Assembly (NCBI GenBank): GCA_963575745.1
Contig: CAUYUJ010020170.1
Coordinates: 778,513 to 842,512 of the forward strand
Reading direction: 5' to 3'
From: Prorocentrum cordatum
Lineage: Eukaryota > Sar > Dinophyceae > Prorocentrales > Prorocentraceae
Length of the DNA stretch: 64,000 nucleotides
Numbering within the stretch: position 1 is the stretch's first letter; every line of letters begins with the position of its first letter. A program made the translations under genes and the position numbers. Below, one piece after another: positions 10,060-19,969 of the stretch. The notes beneath the pieces are model-generated. The model saw only the letters and a list, made by a program, of their open reading frames with translations. It searched no databases and had not been told where the DNA came from.

Positions 10060-11150
10060 GTCCAGAAGACACCATGTGCGGCGCATGGCTCAGCAGCTCA
10101 TTGGTTTCTCTGGGGATCGGGTGTGCGTGGACCCCATTCGGACTATGGTGCGCAGTAGTGGGAAGTTGAAGCCGAGGGCCAAGTTTTGGATTACTACCTG
10201 TTTCTGTAGCGGACTCTGGACCCAAGACAGATTTGCCGCCTAGGGAAACCAGAGCGCTGGACTCTGCCCTACGTGTGGACAGCCATATACGTCGTTTCAC
10301 AGAATTTGGAAATGCAGGCACCCAGATGTGGTACAGGCTCGGGAGGCGTGCGCTTCTAGCTCGGATGAGGCTCTGTTTTGGACCAGGCTGATGTTCGATC
10401 ACCTGGCATCTTTTTCGCCAGCGCCGTATTCTCAAGTCGAACTTGTTTTTAAAGATTCTCAGGGGGACCCTCTACCGATGGAAGCCCTCACGGATTTACA
10501 GGACTGTGACGTTGTTGTTGACGGCTCTTGTTCACGACACCCGATCCGGGACTTCTCCCAAGCTTCGTATGCAAGAGTTTTTGTAGGAGAGGGTTTAAAC
10601 ATTCGCACCAGATTTCAAGGTGTTGTTTGGGACGGATTTCCCCAGACAACTCAAGCAGGTGAGCAAGCAGTTCTGACCATGCAATGATAACATCGAGATT
10701 CAGCCGATTAATGAGCGCCAGATTGCTTTGGGGAGTGCTGCGGCAGATCGAGATGCCAAGCAAGCGCTTCTCAAGCATCCCCAGCCTTCCGTTGAGATGG
10801 TGGATCTGATGTAAAGAAATGCTGGATGATTGCCAAAGTAATGGCCGCCACCTTAACGCTTTTTCCCAAAGTGGAGGTAGAGTGTGATCTTTGCTTACCC
10901 AAACCTAGACGGTACGCATGTTTGGACAGGTGGCACCACTGGGCATCCGTTGGTGAAGAAGCGTTGCGATGTACGCAGTGCTTGTTGATCAGCTGTTCTG
11001 GTGAACCGTCCATGTTGGGTTGCAAAGGCCTCCCCACTTGCTATAAAAAAATAGCCGGAGTGCAGTATCCCCAAACTGGGTTTTTAGACCCACTGCGGTT
11101 TCCAAGGTCGATTGCGTGCCCGTCCAGTGCGGGCTGGCATGGCATGTTAA
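10060..11150 (+). pseudogene. LINE-type retrotransposon C-terminal region (zinc knuckle, RNase H, zinc finger), broken
   Basis: Frame 2 reads an RT-distal segment ending in GLWTQDRFAA, then an in-frame TAG (10241-10243). It continues as LCPTCG...FHRIWKC, a CxxC/H/C knuckle typical of the RT-RNase H linker. The RNase H start follows, with VVVDGSC (Asp at 10520) and a GFPQTTQAGEQAVL stretch that stands where the catalytic Glu helix is expected. The frame then ends at 10687. The last RNase H motif (GSAAADRDAK, Asp at 10746) is in frame 3, followed by TAA. A second zinc-binding block (CDLC at 10883, CTQC at 10970) is back in frame 2. The stretch that should hold the third acidic residue and the His is missing between about 10685 and 10710. 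So the copy carries one nonsense codon, at least one frameshift and an internal deletion. Confidence 0.75.
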
Positions 11151-11159
11151 AACATGCTT

Positions 11160-12160
11160 CCTCCTCCTCCTCCTCCACCACCTCCTCTTCATCCCGAACG
11201 GCATCTCGGAGCCCAGAGTTGCGAGGATGTCTCCAGCGCAACGGGCTGGACCACCTCGCGCGCGGCATTTCGGACCCCAGAGTTGCGACGATGTCTCGGG
11301 TGAAACGTGCTGCGAGGAAGTCTCAGGCGAAACGGGCCGGACCACCTCGAGCGCGGCGTTTCAGAGCTCCGAGTTGCGTGGGCCTCCTGGGGCCTCCTGG
11401 GGCCTCCTGGTGACCTCCTGGGTTTCCTCCTGGGCCTCCTGTGGCCTCCTGGACCCCACCTGGGGCTTCCTGAAGCCTCTTGGGGCTCCCAGGGGGGGAT
11501 ATCTAACATGTGGCCGTCGGGGCCCCCCAAAATGGGGGGGGGGGCCACAAGAGCAGGGAAAATGAACGAATCGGCACCGGATGTATATTAACTTGACACG
11601 TTCTGATAGGGGGCCTCCTGGGGCCTCCTGGGAGCCTCCTGGGAATCTCCTGCGGACCCCTGGGACCTGTCCTGGGCGTCCTGCGGCCTCCTGAAGCTCT
11701 CTGGGGCCTCCTGGGGCTCCCAGGGTCCCAGGGAGGATATGTAACATGTGGTCTTCTGGGCCCCCAGGCTGGACCACCTCTTGCGCAACATCTGAGAGCT
11801 CAGAGTTGCGAGAATGTCTTGTGCGAAACGGGCCGGAACACCTTGCGCACGGCATCTCAGAGCTCAGAGTTGCGAGGATGTCTCAGGCGAGATGGGCTGG
11901 ACCACCTCGCGCAGGGCATCTCGGAACCTAGAGTTGCGAGGATGTCTCCAGCGTAACGGGCTGGACCACCTCGCGCGCGGCATCTCGGACCCCAGAGTTG
12001 CGACGATGTCTCAGGCGAAACGTGCTGCGAGGAAGTCTCAGGCGAAACGGGCCGGACCACCTCGAGCGCGGCGTCTCAGAGCTCCGAGTTGCGTGGGCCT
12101 CCTGGGGCCTCCTTGGACCTCCTGGTGACCTCCTGGTGACCTCCTGGGGCTTCCAGGCAG
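11160..12160 (+). repeat. Composite minisatellite block (GGACCACCTCGCG and CCTCCTGG units)
   Basis: Two interleaved repeat types occur. One is a 60-70 bp unit with GGGCTGGACCACCTCGCGC, CAGAGTTGCGA and GATGTCTC(A/C)GGCGAAACG, at about 11200-11375 and 11765-12090. The 3' parts of the two blocks are nearly identical (11234-11400 matches 11949-12115). The other is a CCTCCTGGGG unit at 11380-11480, 11605-11740 and 12095-12160. A GATAT(G/C)TAACATGTGG motif sits beside each CCTCCTGG block. Collagen-like Gly-Pro-Pro frames are a by-product. Confidence 0.8.
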
Positions 12161-12162
12161 TT

Positions 12163-12450
12163 CCGCGCGCTCTTCCGGGCCCAGACCCCTACCAGGTGCG
12201 GCACGGGGCGGCGAGCTGCGACATGGCGGAGGGCCTCCGCGGGCTGGCCGACATCCAGCGCCGCCTGCGGCATGCCACCGACCGGCCCAGCAAAAGGTAC
12301 GCGAAGCACGCCAGGTACCTGGCGGAGCTGGCCGCGGCCCCCACGCACATCCTTGTGCACGGGCAGCAGGTGGCCGACAGGCTGGCGGAGGTGATCGCGG
12401 GGAAGTGCCAGCCGGCATTGCCCGCAAGTCTTCAGGCAACGGCCCCTTGA
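12163..12450 (+). CDS. Unassigned helical ORF segment just upstream of the methyltransferase frame
   Basis: The 3' part of a frame-1 ORF, from about 12190, has protein-like, helix-rich composition (SKRYAKHARYLAELAAA, GQQVADRLAEVIAG) before a TGA at 12448. It overlaps the start of the frame-3 methyltransferase ORF. It may be the preceding part of the same polyprotein, separated by a frameshift, or a small independent ORF. I do not recognise the domain. Confidence 0.4.
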   Translation, partial: PRALPGPDPYQVRHGAASCDMAEGLRGLADIQRRLRHATDRPSKRYAKHARYLAELAAAPTHILVHGQQVADRLAEVIAGKCQPALPASLQATAP

Positions 12451-13310
12451 CCACAGGGGCGGCGTGGCGGGCAGGCGACACCGGTCAAGCAGTCCGTCGC
12501 CTTGGCCACGCCGCCGTCCTTCGTGAGTGCCAGCGTGCTCTCCGCGAAGCCCTGCGTCGAGGGCGTCGCTCTGGACAAGTTTTTCTCGAGCTTTTCTCCG
12601 GGACAAAGAGTGTGTTTCGCGAGCTGGAGAGCCAGGGAGACTGGAGCGTCGTTTTTTGGGATCTCGTCGATAATGAAGCTTTTGACCTGACCAACCCGAC
12701 CCTCATCAGGGTCATCAAGGGCTGGATTTCCAGTCGAGTGGTTCGAGGGATCTTTTTGGCGCCCCCATGCTCCACCTGGTCCAATGCCTCGCATGGTTTT
12801 TATCGCGATCAGTGTTCAATCTACGGCAAAGCCGGATTGAACGAGCAGGCATCGCAGCGAGTGCAGGTAGGTAACATCACTCTTAAGCACACTCAACAGA
12901 TCATCATGCATTGCCTCAAGTATCACGTGCCTGTCTGCATAGAGAATCCTCTCACCTCTCTCATGTGGAAAGAACCCGTACACACGCACCTCATGACCAT
13001 GTCAAAATGTGTACAGGCAAATACTGACTATTGCCAGCACGGAACCCGATGGAGGAAATCCACCAAGTTCTGTGCCTGGAACTGTTCTCCTGCTTCCTGG
13101 ACGCTTGAGAAGCGGTGCTGCGGCCGCCACGGGCTCTGCTCAAAGACTGGCCTGAGGCACATCACCCTGCAGGGCAACGCACCTGGCGGGATGAAGTGGA
13201 CGCAGCTTGCTGAGCCCTACCCCAAGTCGGTCTCTCGTGCCCTTGCCCGTTGGCTGCTTTCCAGTGCCGCCAGTATCGAGCACGCCAGGTGCGTGCAGCT
13301 GATCAGCTAA
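12405..13310 (+). CDS. C5-cytosine-methyltransferase-like protein, probably retroelement-borne
   Basis: A 301-codon open frame with no internal stop. Motif I, LELFSGT, is at 12585-12605 (SAM-binding Rossmann start). An acidic strand end, VFWDL, is at about 12653. Motif IV, APPCSTWS, carries the catalytic Cys codon at 12768-12770. An IENP motif lies at 12939-12950 (position of the usual ENV/ENP Glu). A C-terminal block has WRKSTKF, CCGRHGLCS and LAEPYPKSV, which resembles methyltransferase-like proteins abundant in dinoflagellate retroelements as I know them. Expected reaction: transfer of methyl from SAM to cytosine C5 via the Cys. Activity is unproven because a long target-recognition domain is not evident. 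The first 45 codons look unrelated to the fold, so the true start is uncertain. It lies between two LINE fragments and a direct repeat. Confidence 0.75.
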   Translation: MPAGIARKSSGNGPLTTGAAWRAGDTGQAVRRLGHAAVLRECQRALREALRRGRRSGQVFLELFSGTKSVFRELESQGDWSVVFWDLVDNEAFDLTNPTLIRVIKGWISSRVVRGIFLAPPCSTWSNASHGFYRDQCSIYGKAGLNEQASQRVQVGNITLKHTQQIIMHCLKYHVPVCIENPLTSLMWKEPVHTHLMTMSKCVQANTDYCQHGTRWRKSTKFCAWNCSPASWTLEKRCCGRHGLCSKTGLRHITLQGNAPGGMKWTQLAEPYPKSVSRALARWLLSSAASIEHARCVQLIS

Positions 13311-13395
13311 GCGTTCGCCTCACAATCGTCTGCAGACGTTTTTTGATTGAATTCTACAGATCTCTTCCGACTGCCAGGCATCCAGTCTGGGGAAT

Positions 13396-13514
13396 GGTGG
13401 AGACTCGCCGGCGTTAATGTCTCAGAAGATGAAGCCAGCGGGCGGCCTCAGCCTGCGCCGTCATCAAGAAACGCTTCAACCCTGGACAGGAAAATAGATC
13501 GGGCGGGGAGCATG
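13396..13514 (+). repeat. 119-bp direct repeat, copy 1
   Basis: Begins GGTGGAGACTCGCCGGCG and ends GGGGAGCATG. It matches 13651-13769 at an offset of 255 bp with only a handful of substitutions. It starts 86 bp after the methyltransferase stop, so it may be part of the 3' end of that element. Confidence 0.9.
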
Positions 13515-13650
13515 CCTTGATTTCTAAACATGATTGCTCCTGCTCGCTCGTCTGGCCGACGCGATGCCGTTGCCATCGCTTTTGCTCAAGCTTCCGTCCT
13601 CTGTCCCCTGTACCGCCCTTTCCTTTTTCTAGCTTGCGTGTACATCAATT

Positions 13651-13769
13651 GGTGGAGACTCGCCGGCGCTAGTGTCTCAGAAGATGAAGCCGGCGGGCGG
13701 CCTCAGCCTGCGCCGTCATCAAGAAACGCTTCAGCCCTGGACAGGAAAACAGATCGGGTGGGGAGCATC
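13651..13769 (+). repeat. 119-bp direct repeat, copy 2
   Basis: Same sequence as 13396-13514 with a few substitutions. The 136 bp between the copies includes a pyrimidine-rich stretch. It is too short for normal LTRs. Confidence 0.9.
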
Positions 13770-14099
13770 CTCCTCCTCCTGAGCAGCAGCAGCAGCGTCA
13801 TTATCGTTTGTTTCTTCTTTTCCTCGTCCTCGTCCTGCTCTGCCTCCTCCGCTTGCCAGCTATGTCTTGGGTGTGCATGAATTATTCGGCGATTTTTGTC
13901 GTTGTTCCCCCACCGCGAAGCTCCAGAAGAAATCTGGGTACGCTTCGTTGGGTTTTTCCTGGGTGGAAGACTTCGGCAAAAGTCTTCGTCGATTAAGCTC
14001 ACGGTGGCCTGAGTAGGGTGGGATGGGCGGTGGTTGCGGTCGAACGTGCGGGGCAGATTATAGGAGCCATGTTTGGTGTGGTTTCCCTCGCTTGCGCAC

Positions 14100-14749
14100 C
14101 GCACCAAGTAGTTTGGGATGATGAGCACTACGTTTTTGAGTGGTCAGTCGATGTTCGGCGTGGGACCCCGACAATCCCCTAGAGGTTTTCTTGCGACTGC
14201 CTCGGGACCATTGTGTGCGCCACCAACGTTGGTGAAATTTTCAGCCATAACAATCCCAGGCAGCACATCTGGAGGGAGTGGTGGTCTGGCATCGACCGCC
14301 AGGCTCAAGTCCACAAAATGAAATCCCAGACTTCTGATTCGGATGTTTCGACCGATCACGACGTGTGGATTGTTCGCGGACATGAAATGGCTGAGAAATG
14401 CGTTAAGAAAGGCGCCTTGCTTTGGGGGATCCCTGGGCAGTGGCCTCTGCTTGTTTCAGATTGCGAGCGATTTACTAGAGACCGTGCTAGTTGGCATGGC
14501 CGAGCCCAGGCTGCTTTCGGATGCTTGGAGCAGCCTGGTTCGGATGGTATTGCCAGCACCGCAGACATTCGATTCGACGATGAATATTCTCAGGATTTTT
14601 TGGATGCCTGCTGCGAGCAAGCAGGTGTTCAACCTCTCGAGAAGGATCCTTGCGCCGAGGGAACCTCGGGGACCTCTTTTACTCCGCCTCCACCTTCTGC
14701 TCCTCAGGATTTCCCTTGCTTCAGCCAGGGTGACGTGGGCATTCTGTGA
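14100..14749 (+). pseudogene. LINE-type RNase H C-terminal half, catalytically degraded
   Basis: Frame 2 reads CDCLGTIV (Asp at 14195, the third acidic position), then a stretch ending in KSQTSDSD and VRGHEMAEKCVKKGA. In intact LINE RNase H the latter two are expected as KSH and GN-x-x-AD-x-x-AK. Here His is Gln (14327), Asn is His (14381) and the last Asp is Glu (14393), so key catalytic positions are lost. An in-frame TAG at 14180-14182 separates this from a possible upstream part. Downstream, to the TGA at 14747, the frame is Pro/Ser-rich and unrecognised. Confidence 0.6.
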
Positions 14750-15310
14750 ACATTCGGTGGCCCAGGCTCTTGTGCAGGCTGAGTCGGGAGAGATGCTATC
14801 CGATCTACTTCTCTGCAAGTTGCGCGGGGCATCGGTGCGTAAGGCTGCACGGGGCCTTAGGTCTCAAGACACAACGTTCGAGGCAAATTACGCCGTGGCT
14901 TGTCTCCAAGGCCACCGTCGGCCTTGCCGTCGGGCCGTCGATTGCGATCAAAGCTGTCTGGGGTCCTGCGCTGGAGCGCGGGGGCGAACCAGACAGTGGT
15001 TGCAGGGCCATCCGCTTCGGCCGACGCGGTTGCGGAGCGGAGCTCCGGCGTGGCGAGCTTGCCCTGCCTTGACGCCACCCGAGTCGCCCAGTTGCACGGC
15101 TTCAGCTTCCCTGAGGCGCTGATGGAATGGGAGTTAACCCAACGCAGGCGTGAGGGAGTTGACACTGCGTGGGAGGAGGAGGAGGAGGAGGAGGAGGAGG
15201 AGGAGGAGGCCAGCATAGCCGAGCCCCTTCGTCGTGGCCAGCGTGCTAGGGGCCAATGGACAGCCCGCATCATCAGCACCCTCAGCACGTTTCCTTCTCC
15301 GCTTCCTTAG
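14750..15310 (+). other. Possible coding residue with a Glu run, unrecognised
   Basis: A 136-codon frame (14900-15310) contains a protein-like segment, then a 12-residue poly-Glu run from (GGA)n at 15170-15210. I recognise no domain. It may be a tail of the preceding retroelement fragment. Confidence 0.3.
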
Positions 15311-15419
15311 GCTAAATATCGTCGTGTTTCCCCTATTTCTCGCCGTGCTCGTTCTTGAAGCTCATGCCCTGAAGCCCTTGAAGCTGAGTGGCCAACGCCA
15401 GGAGGAAGGGCGAAAATCG

Positions 15420-15475
15420 TGGTCCTCCTCCTCCTCCTCCTCCTCCTCCTCCTCCTCCTCCTCCTCCTCCTGCTT
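15420..15475 (+). repeat. (CCT)n microsatellite
   Basis: About 17 uninterrupted TCC/CTC triplets. Confidence 0.95.
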
Positions 15476-15584
15476 CATCCGCTCAGGAGCCCGACGTGGC
15501 CGCCATAGTGGTGGCGGGCGGCGTGGCGGCCAACCAGAAGGCTCGCGGGCGCCGACGGAGCGCGGGCGTACCGGGCGCGGAGGT

Positions 15585-15925
15585 GGATCTAGGAGGGGGG
15601 AGTGGGAGGTGGAAGTTGGGAGGGGGAGGCGAGGAAGAGGAGACGAAGAGGAGGAACGAGGACAGAGCAGAAGGAGGAGGAGGAGGAGGAGGAGGAGGAG
15701 GAGGAGGAGTAGGAGGAGAAGGGGAAGGGGAGTGGGGCAGATGAGGAGAAGGAGGCTGAGGAGGAGGAGGAGGAGGAAAAGAAGAAGGGAGGGAGGGAGG
15801 GTTGAGGCGGGGAGGGGGATGGAGGAGGAGGGGGGAGGAAGGAGGCACGGCTGGCAGGACTGGCCGGAAGGCAGGCGGTACGGAGGAGCAGGAGGAGGAC
15901 TTGGAGGAGGAGCGGTTTTCTGCCA
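15585..15925 (+). repeat. GGA/GAGGA purine tract
   Basis: Extended GGA-rich purine DNA. Frames are poly-Gly/Glu/Arg on plus and poly-Ser/Pro on minus. Confidence 0.9.
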
Positions 15926-17070
15926 GCAGGCTGGCAGCGAGGTGGCCCCGGTCCCCTGGAAACGCCGCGCGCGGACCTACGGGTCTTCGGCAGTCGCGCG
16001 CTCGCGGCGACCCTGCGCAGACAGATCCGCGCTTTGCCTCTGATCCCCTCTGTCGGGGGCAGGTCCTCGTCGTCGCCCGCGGTCCTCTTCACCTGCGGTC
16101 GCCTTCGCCTGGTCCTGCCCGCCTGGCTCGGCGGCGAAATCCGAACCCTGCCCGCGATTCTCGTCGATTCAGGAGGATCAGTGGTTGGCGGGGTAGAGTT
16201 CGGATGTCGCAACCTGCTGGCCCTCTTCGCCCAGTCCTCTTCGCCCGGTCGTCCTCGCCCAGCCGTCCAGTGCGACGCCCTCTCGCTCGCTGACCGCCCT
16301 TTTCCGCTCGCCCGCCCAGCCGTCCACACAGCCTACGACGACGTCGGGCACCGACGTCTTCGTTTCTGGAGTCTTTCTGGCTTTTCTGGAGTCTCGTCGC
16401 CACGACTGGACGCGGCTGGGGAAACTGGCAAGGATGGGTTTCGGGAGGGGTCCAGGAGACCCATTCTTATTCAGGAGAAGAAATAAAAAGCGCAGACACA
16501 ATGAATCGTCGATTCCCTGGAAAATATAGGGAAATATGGGAAGTGGAGGGGAAGACGAAATTCCGGAAAATATGGAGGAATATGGGGAGTCCTGGGATTT
16601 GTATATATGTCAGTGTGTGTCCTTGGGTACCTTTATTTTTTACTTAGAAGGTTTCTCGATATGCGCTTTCCTCAGAAAGCCAGCATGGGTCCGAGGGGCT
16701 GCGCGGATATTTGGAGTCTACGCTAGAGCCACACTTGTTTCTCCTCCGCGCTTTCTGGATAGCAAACGGTCAGACGCAGACGGGCCCGAAAACGCTGGCA
16801 TCCCCCCCAACACAAATACACGCACGCACACCCGTCCCTTGCGCGCGGATTGCGCTGGGAGCGGCGCCAGTGGCGCTGACCAGGACTGCGGAGAGGGAGG
16901 TCCGGCGTCGACCCAAGAAATCCGAGCGGACCTCGAAAAGTATAGGTTCGTGCTGATTCTTGCTTCTGAGCATGGGAGAACGTTTGGTTCCGAAGAAGCT
17001 CGGGGTGTCCTTCGTTTCCTCATCCAGCTCTTCCTCAGGATTCGGCTACGCGCAGAGGGGGGTAGAGAGG
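15926..17070. other. No recognisable gene
   Basis: GC-rich DNA to about 16450, then a lower-GC stretch (16490-16740) with GGAAAATAT(A/G)GGGAA(A)TAT repeats. Several open frames exist but none shows a domain. Confidence 0.55.
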
Positions 17071-17072
17071 AG

Positions 17073-17175
17073 GAAGGCTTCTTAGAAGCATTCCTGCTGC
17101 TTAGAAGGCGCGGGCCTTCTCTGTAGATGTAGGGCCGGTGCCTTCTAAGAAGCAGCCTCCTTCTAAGAAGCCTTC
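17073..17175. repeat. Foldback element, arms of 36-37 nt
   Basis: The left arm (17073-17109, GAAGGCTTCTTAGAAG...TTAGAAGGC) is the imperfect reverse complement of the right arm (17140-17175, GCCTTCTAAGAAGC...AAGCCTTC). The loop is about 30 nt. Each arm is itself built from two copies of CTTCTTAGAAG-type palindromes. It resembles a MITE-like foldback or a cruciform-forming sequence. Confidence 0.8.
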
Positions 17176-17540
17176 TCCCTTCTCCATACTCCCTTGTGCG
17201 CGCTGCCAAAGGATCTCTAAGAGAACTAGGACAGGAAAAGGACGTCGTTCGGCCCCTTGTCTTGAGGTGCCCAGCAGCACGCCCTCCAGACCTCTCCCCA
17301 GACTCCCAGGCGTCGCGTTCGAGGCTCGTCTCGGAATTTCTAGGACAATCCAGGAACGAACCGTGGCGCAAAACCAATCCCAAGGAGGGGGTCGAGAGCT
17401 TTCGGGATCTACATCTTGAAGAATTCACGATGTCGGAGGTCTAGGTTCACAGTTTCGCATTCTTGGCGGGTGTCGTCGCGGTCGCATTCAGCCGTTCTCA
17501 GGTTATTGATCGTCTTTCAGTCGCCCTCAGTCACATCTCT
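17176..17540. other. No recognisable gene
   Basis: Mixed-complexity sequence; short open frames only, with no motif recognised. Confidence 0.5.
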
Positions 17541-17625
17541 CCTTCTCCTCCCTCTTCCTCCCCCTCCTCCTCCTCCTCCTCCTCCTCCTTCTCGTCCTCC
17601 CCCTCCTCCTCCTCTTTCCGACTCT
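17541..17625 (+). repeat. (CTC)n pyrimidine tract
   Basis: CTC/CCT triplets with CCCT interruptions. A second pyrimidine-rich stretch follows at 17705-17800. Confidence 0.9.
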
Positions 17626-17799
17626 GCTATGGCTAGGTCAGCGGCGTAATGTGTTTTTGTCATGCTCTTTCCCTCCTGGTTGAGAAGCCAGCATCGCACT
17701 AACATGTGTTGCCCCCCCTCCTCTCACTTCCCCTTCCCCTCCCCCTCGTCTTCCCATCCTTCTTCGCCTCCTCCTTCTCCTGCTCCTCCTCCCCGGACC

Positions 17800-18640
17800 A
17801 GACACCACATCCGAGTAACAAGGCGCGAGCGGTTGTTGGTCGAAGCGTTCAGCGGAGCGCCGAAAGACGGGGCAGGCGAGGTTCATCTCCGCCCACCGCC
17901 CAGCAGCGCTAGGAGGTGGGTTGCACGTCCCCTGTCGTGTGCGCAGCACAGATTAAACAGACCCTTGTTAGCTTCCGAACGCCCTCGGCGGGGTCCTGAA
18001 AAGACGTTCCGCACACCGAAACGAGGCAAAACGCTCCATCGCTTCCCTGGCGAAACTGGCGTGAGTGTTCCCGCCGCTCGTCGGGTTGGGCCCCCAATTT
18101 AGGATTATTGGTCTTGTGCCCTTCGTCACCGCAACAGTCCTCAGGAATCCAAGAGGATGGATTCAGCATGGGCACTTCCTCCGTAAGTGCGTGAATGTAT
18201 GCTAGAGTCCCAACGATGTCATGACGGTGTCTTTTAAAATGTTAAGGATCTTCGGAGAAGGGCGAATGATTCCCAAGGGAATCGCAAGGAGTTCCACAAT
18301 TGAGCCACGGGTTTCCTTATGAAGGAATCTTCAGGTTTTGCCCAGGTGTCGTGAGGAATTTTCAAGATGCCTTCAGAAGCCATGACGGTTCCCGAAGTGA
18401 AATACGTCGCGTGGAGTCCGTCGGAGTTCTTGCAGAATTCGAGAGCTCTCTTCGGCAATCCTGCGGATTCGAGCTGGAGTACCAAGGATGCGTCGGGGCA
18501 GAGGCGGGGAGGGACGTTGCACCTCGGGCGCAGGCAGGGCAGGTGCTGCGGAAGGGGGGCGCGGGAGCTCCGCGCGGGCGCGCACCCGGGCATCCCACCC
18601 CCAGCATCTTTGACGAGGTGGTGAGATGTGTGCGCGCGCC
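17800..18640. other. No recognisable gene
   Basis: Ordinary-complexity DNA. A 278-codon plus frame starts at 18300. Its first 100 codons have mixed composition without a recognisable motif, and it then runs into the C-rich and GAC repeats. I do not call it a gene. Confidence 0.5.
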
Positions 18641-18899
18641 CGTTTGTGAATCCCCCTCTTCCTCCGCTCCTCCTCGTTGCCTCGTCCTCGCCACTTCTCC
18701 TTTTCACTACCCCTTATCCTTCGCGCCTAATTTGCCCCGCCCCCCGCCGCCCCGCCCCCCGCGCACACCCCGCCTCGCCCCTCCCCATCCCCGCAAGCCC
18801 TGCGCCCGCGCCCGCACGGCCCTGGCGCGAGGTGCGCGCTGGGCTGCGCGAGGCGGGCGTTCCGCGATCGGCAGCAGGGGCAGCGCGAGGACGGAGGAT

Positions 18900-18931
18900 G
18901 GATGGGAAAGAAAGAGGAGGACGAGGAGGAG

Positions 18932-18973
<42 letters not shown>

Positions 18974-19135
18974 GACGACGAGGAGGACGACGAGGAGGAG
19001 GAGGACGACGACGAGGAGGAGGAGGACGACCGACGACGACGACGATGACGACGACGACGGCGACGATGAGGACGAGGACGAGGACGACGACGACGACGGC
19101 GACGGCGACGAGGACGAGGAAGAGGACAAGGAATA
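18900..19135 (+). repeat. (GAC/GAG)n microsatellite block
   Basis: About 235 nt of GAC and GAG triplets in changing order, giving poly-Asp/Glu, poly-Arg/Gly or poly-Thr frames. Confidence 0.93.
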
Positions 19136-19419
19136 AGAAAGGTCTGGAGGCCAAGGCAGAGGCCTGGCTAATAATTGTGCTCCTCCGACTCGTGCTGGCA
19201 GGCTTGGGCGGGTGCAGCTCTGTCGTGGCAGGCACCCCCACTACTCTCGGCGCAAGCAAGGCGTCTCGGTTGATCTCGATTCTTTCGTCTGTTTCAACAG
19301 GCCTGATTCCAATGCTGATGAGCTGGGATTGCAGGCCGCTCAGGATCTCCCTGGTCCTGCGGCCCCTGCTCAACCTCCTCCCTCCCCTGGGGTGGAGCGG
19401 GGGGCGGAGCTGGGGCGGG

Positions 19420-19969
19420 GCGGGAGGGATCTTCTGAACTTAGGTCCTTCGAGCCTCAGCCTGATCAGGCTGGGCCCAGGGAGTATGACTTCGAAGTTGG
19501 GGAGGAAGCTTCTAGCTTCCTCTTCGGCGCGGCCCAAGGCGTTGCCTCAGCCGCGCAGGTTGAACCTGGACAGGCGGCCTGCTCTGGCGCTGCCGCTGCC
19601 CTCGCGCCTGGCGCGTTGCCCTGGCCCTCCCCGCAGCTGTGCGGTGAGCCTTCCCCTCCCATTCCTGTTTCGGGGGCGGAGGTGGAAGGCAGAGCGCTTG
19701 GTGGAGCGCCTTCTTTGTTGCAGCGGAGCGCGATGGTCACCCCGCCTGCGCCCTCGTCGGGGACAGGCGAGGTGGGCGTTGTGCTCGCCAGCGATGTTTT
19801 CGTTCTTGATTCTAGCAGCTCGGATGCCTCTGCTCGTCGGTTTTCTGCGCCCGCCCACTCTCTAAGAGAGATGTCGTGCCAGGCCCGTTGCGAGCTCGAG
19901 CGGCAGGAGGGCGTTGCCCCTCCCTTGGCCCCACGAGCCTGCGATTTTGATTCAGGCGACTCAGACTGA
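19420..19969 (+). CDS. Possible protein-coding fragment, unrecognised
   Basis: Frame 2 is open from about 19420 to the TGA at 19967-19969. It is acidic and Ala/Ser-rich with a clean ending (CDFDSGDSD). Frame 3 just upstream (19212 to about 19430) is also protein-like, so a frameshift between two parts of one ancestral ORF is plausible. The style resembles the low-complexity N-terminal ORFs of LINEs, but I cannot name a domain. Confidence 0.3.

Noticed and set aside
8545-10086. 513-codon minus and 438-codon plus ORFs
   Set aside because: Poly-Glu/Ser and poly-Pro/Thr frames through CTC and GAC microsatellites.
13396-13769. 119-bp direct repeat as LTRs of a retrotransposon
   Set aside because: Copies are 255 bp apart with no coding DNA between them; too short and too close for LTRs.
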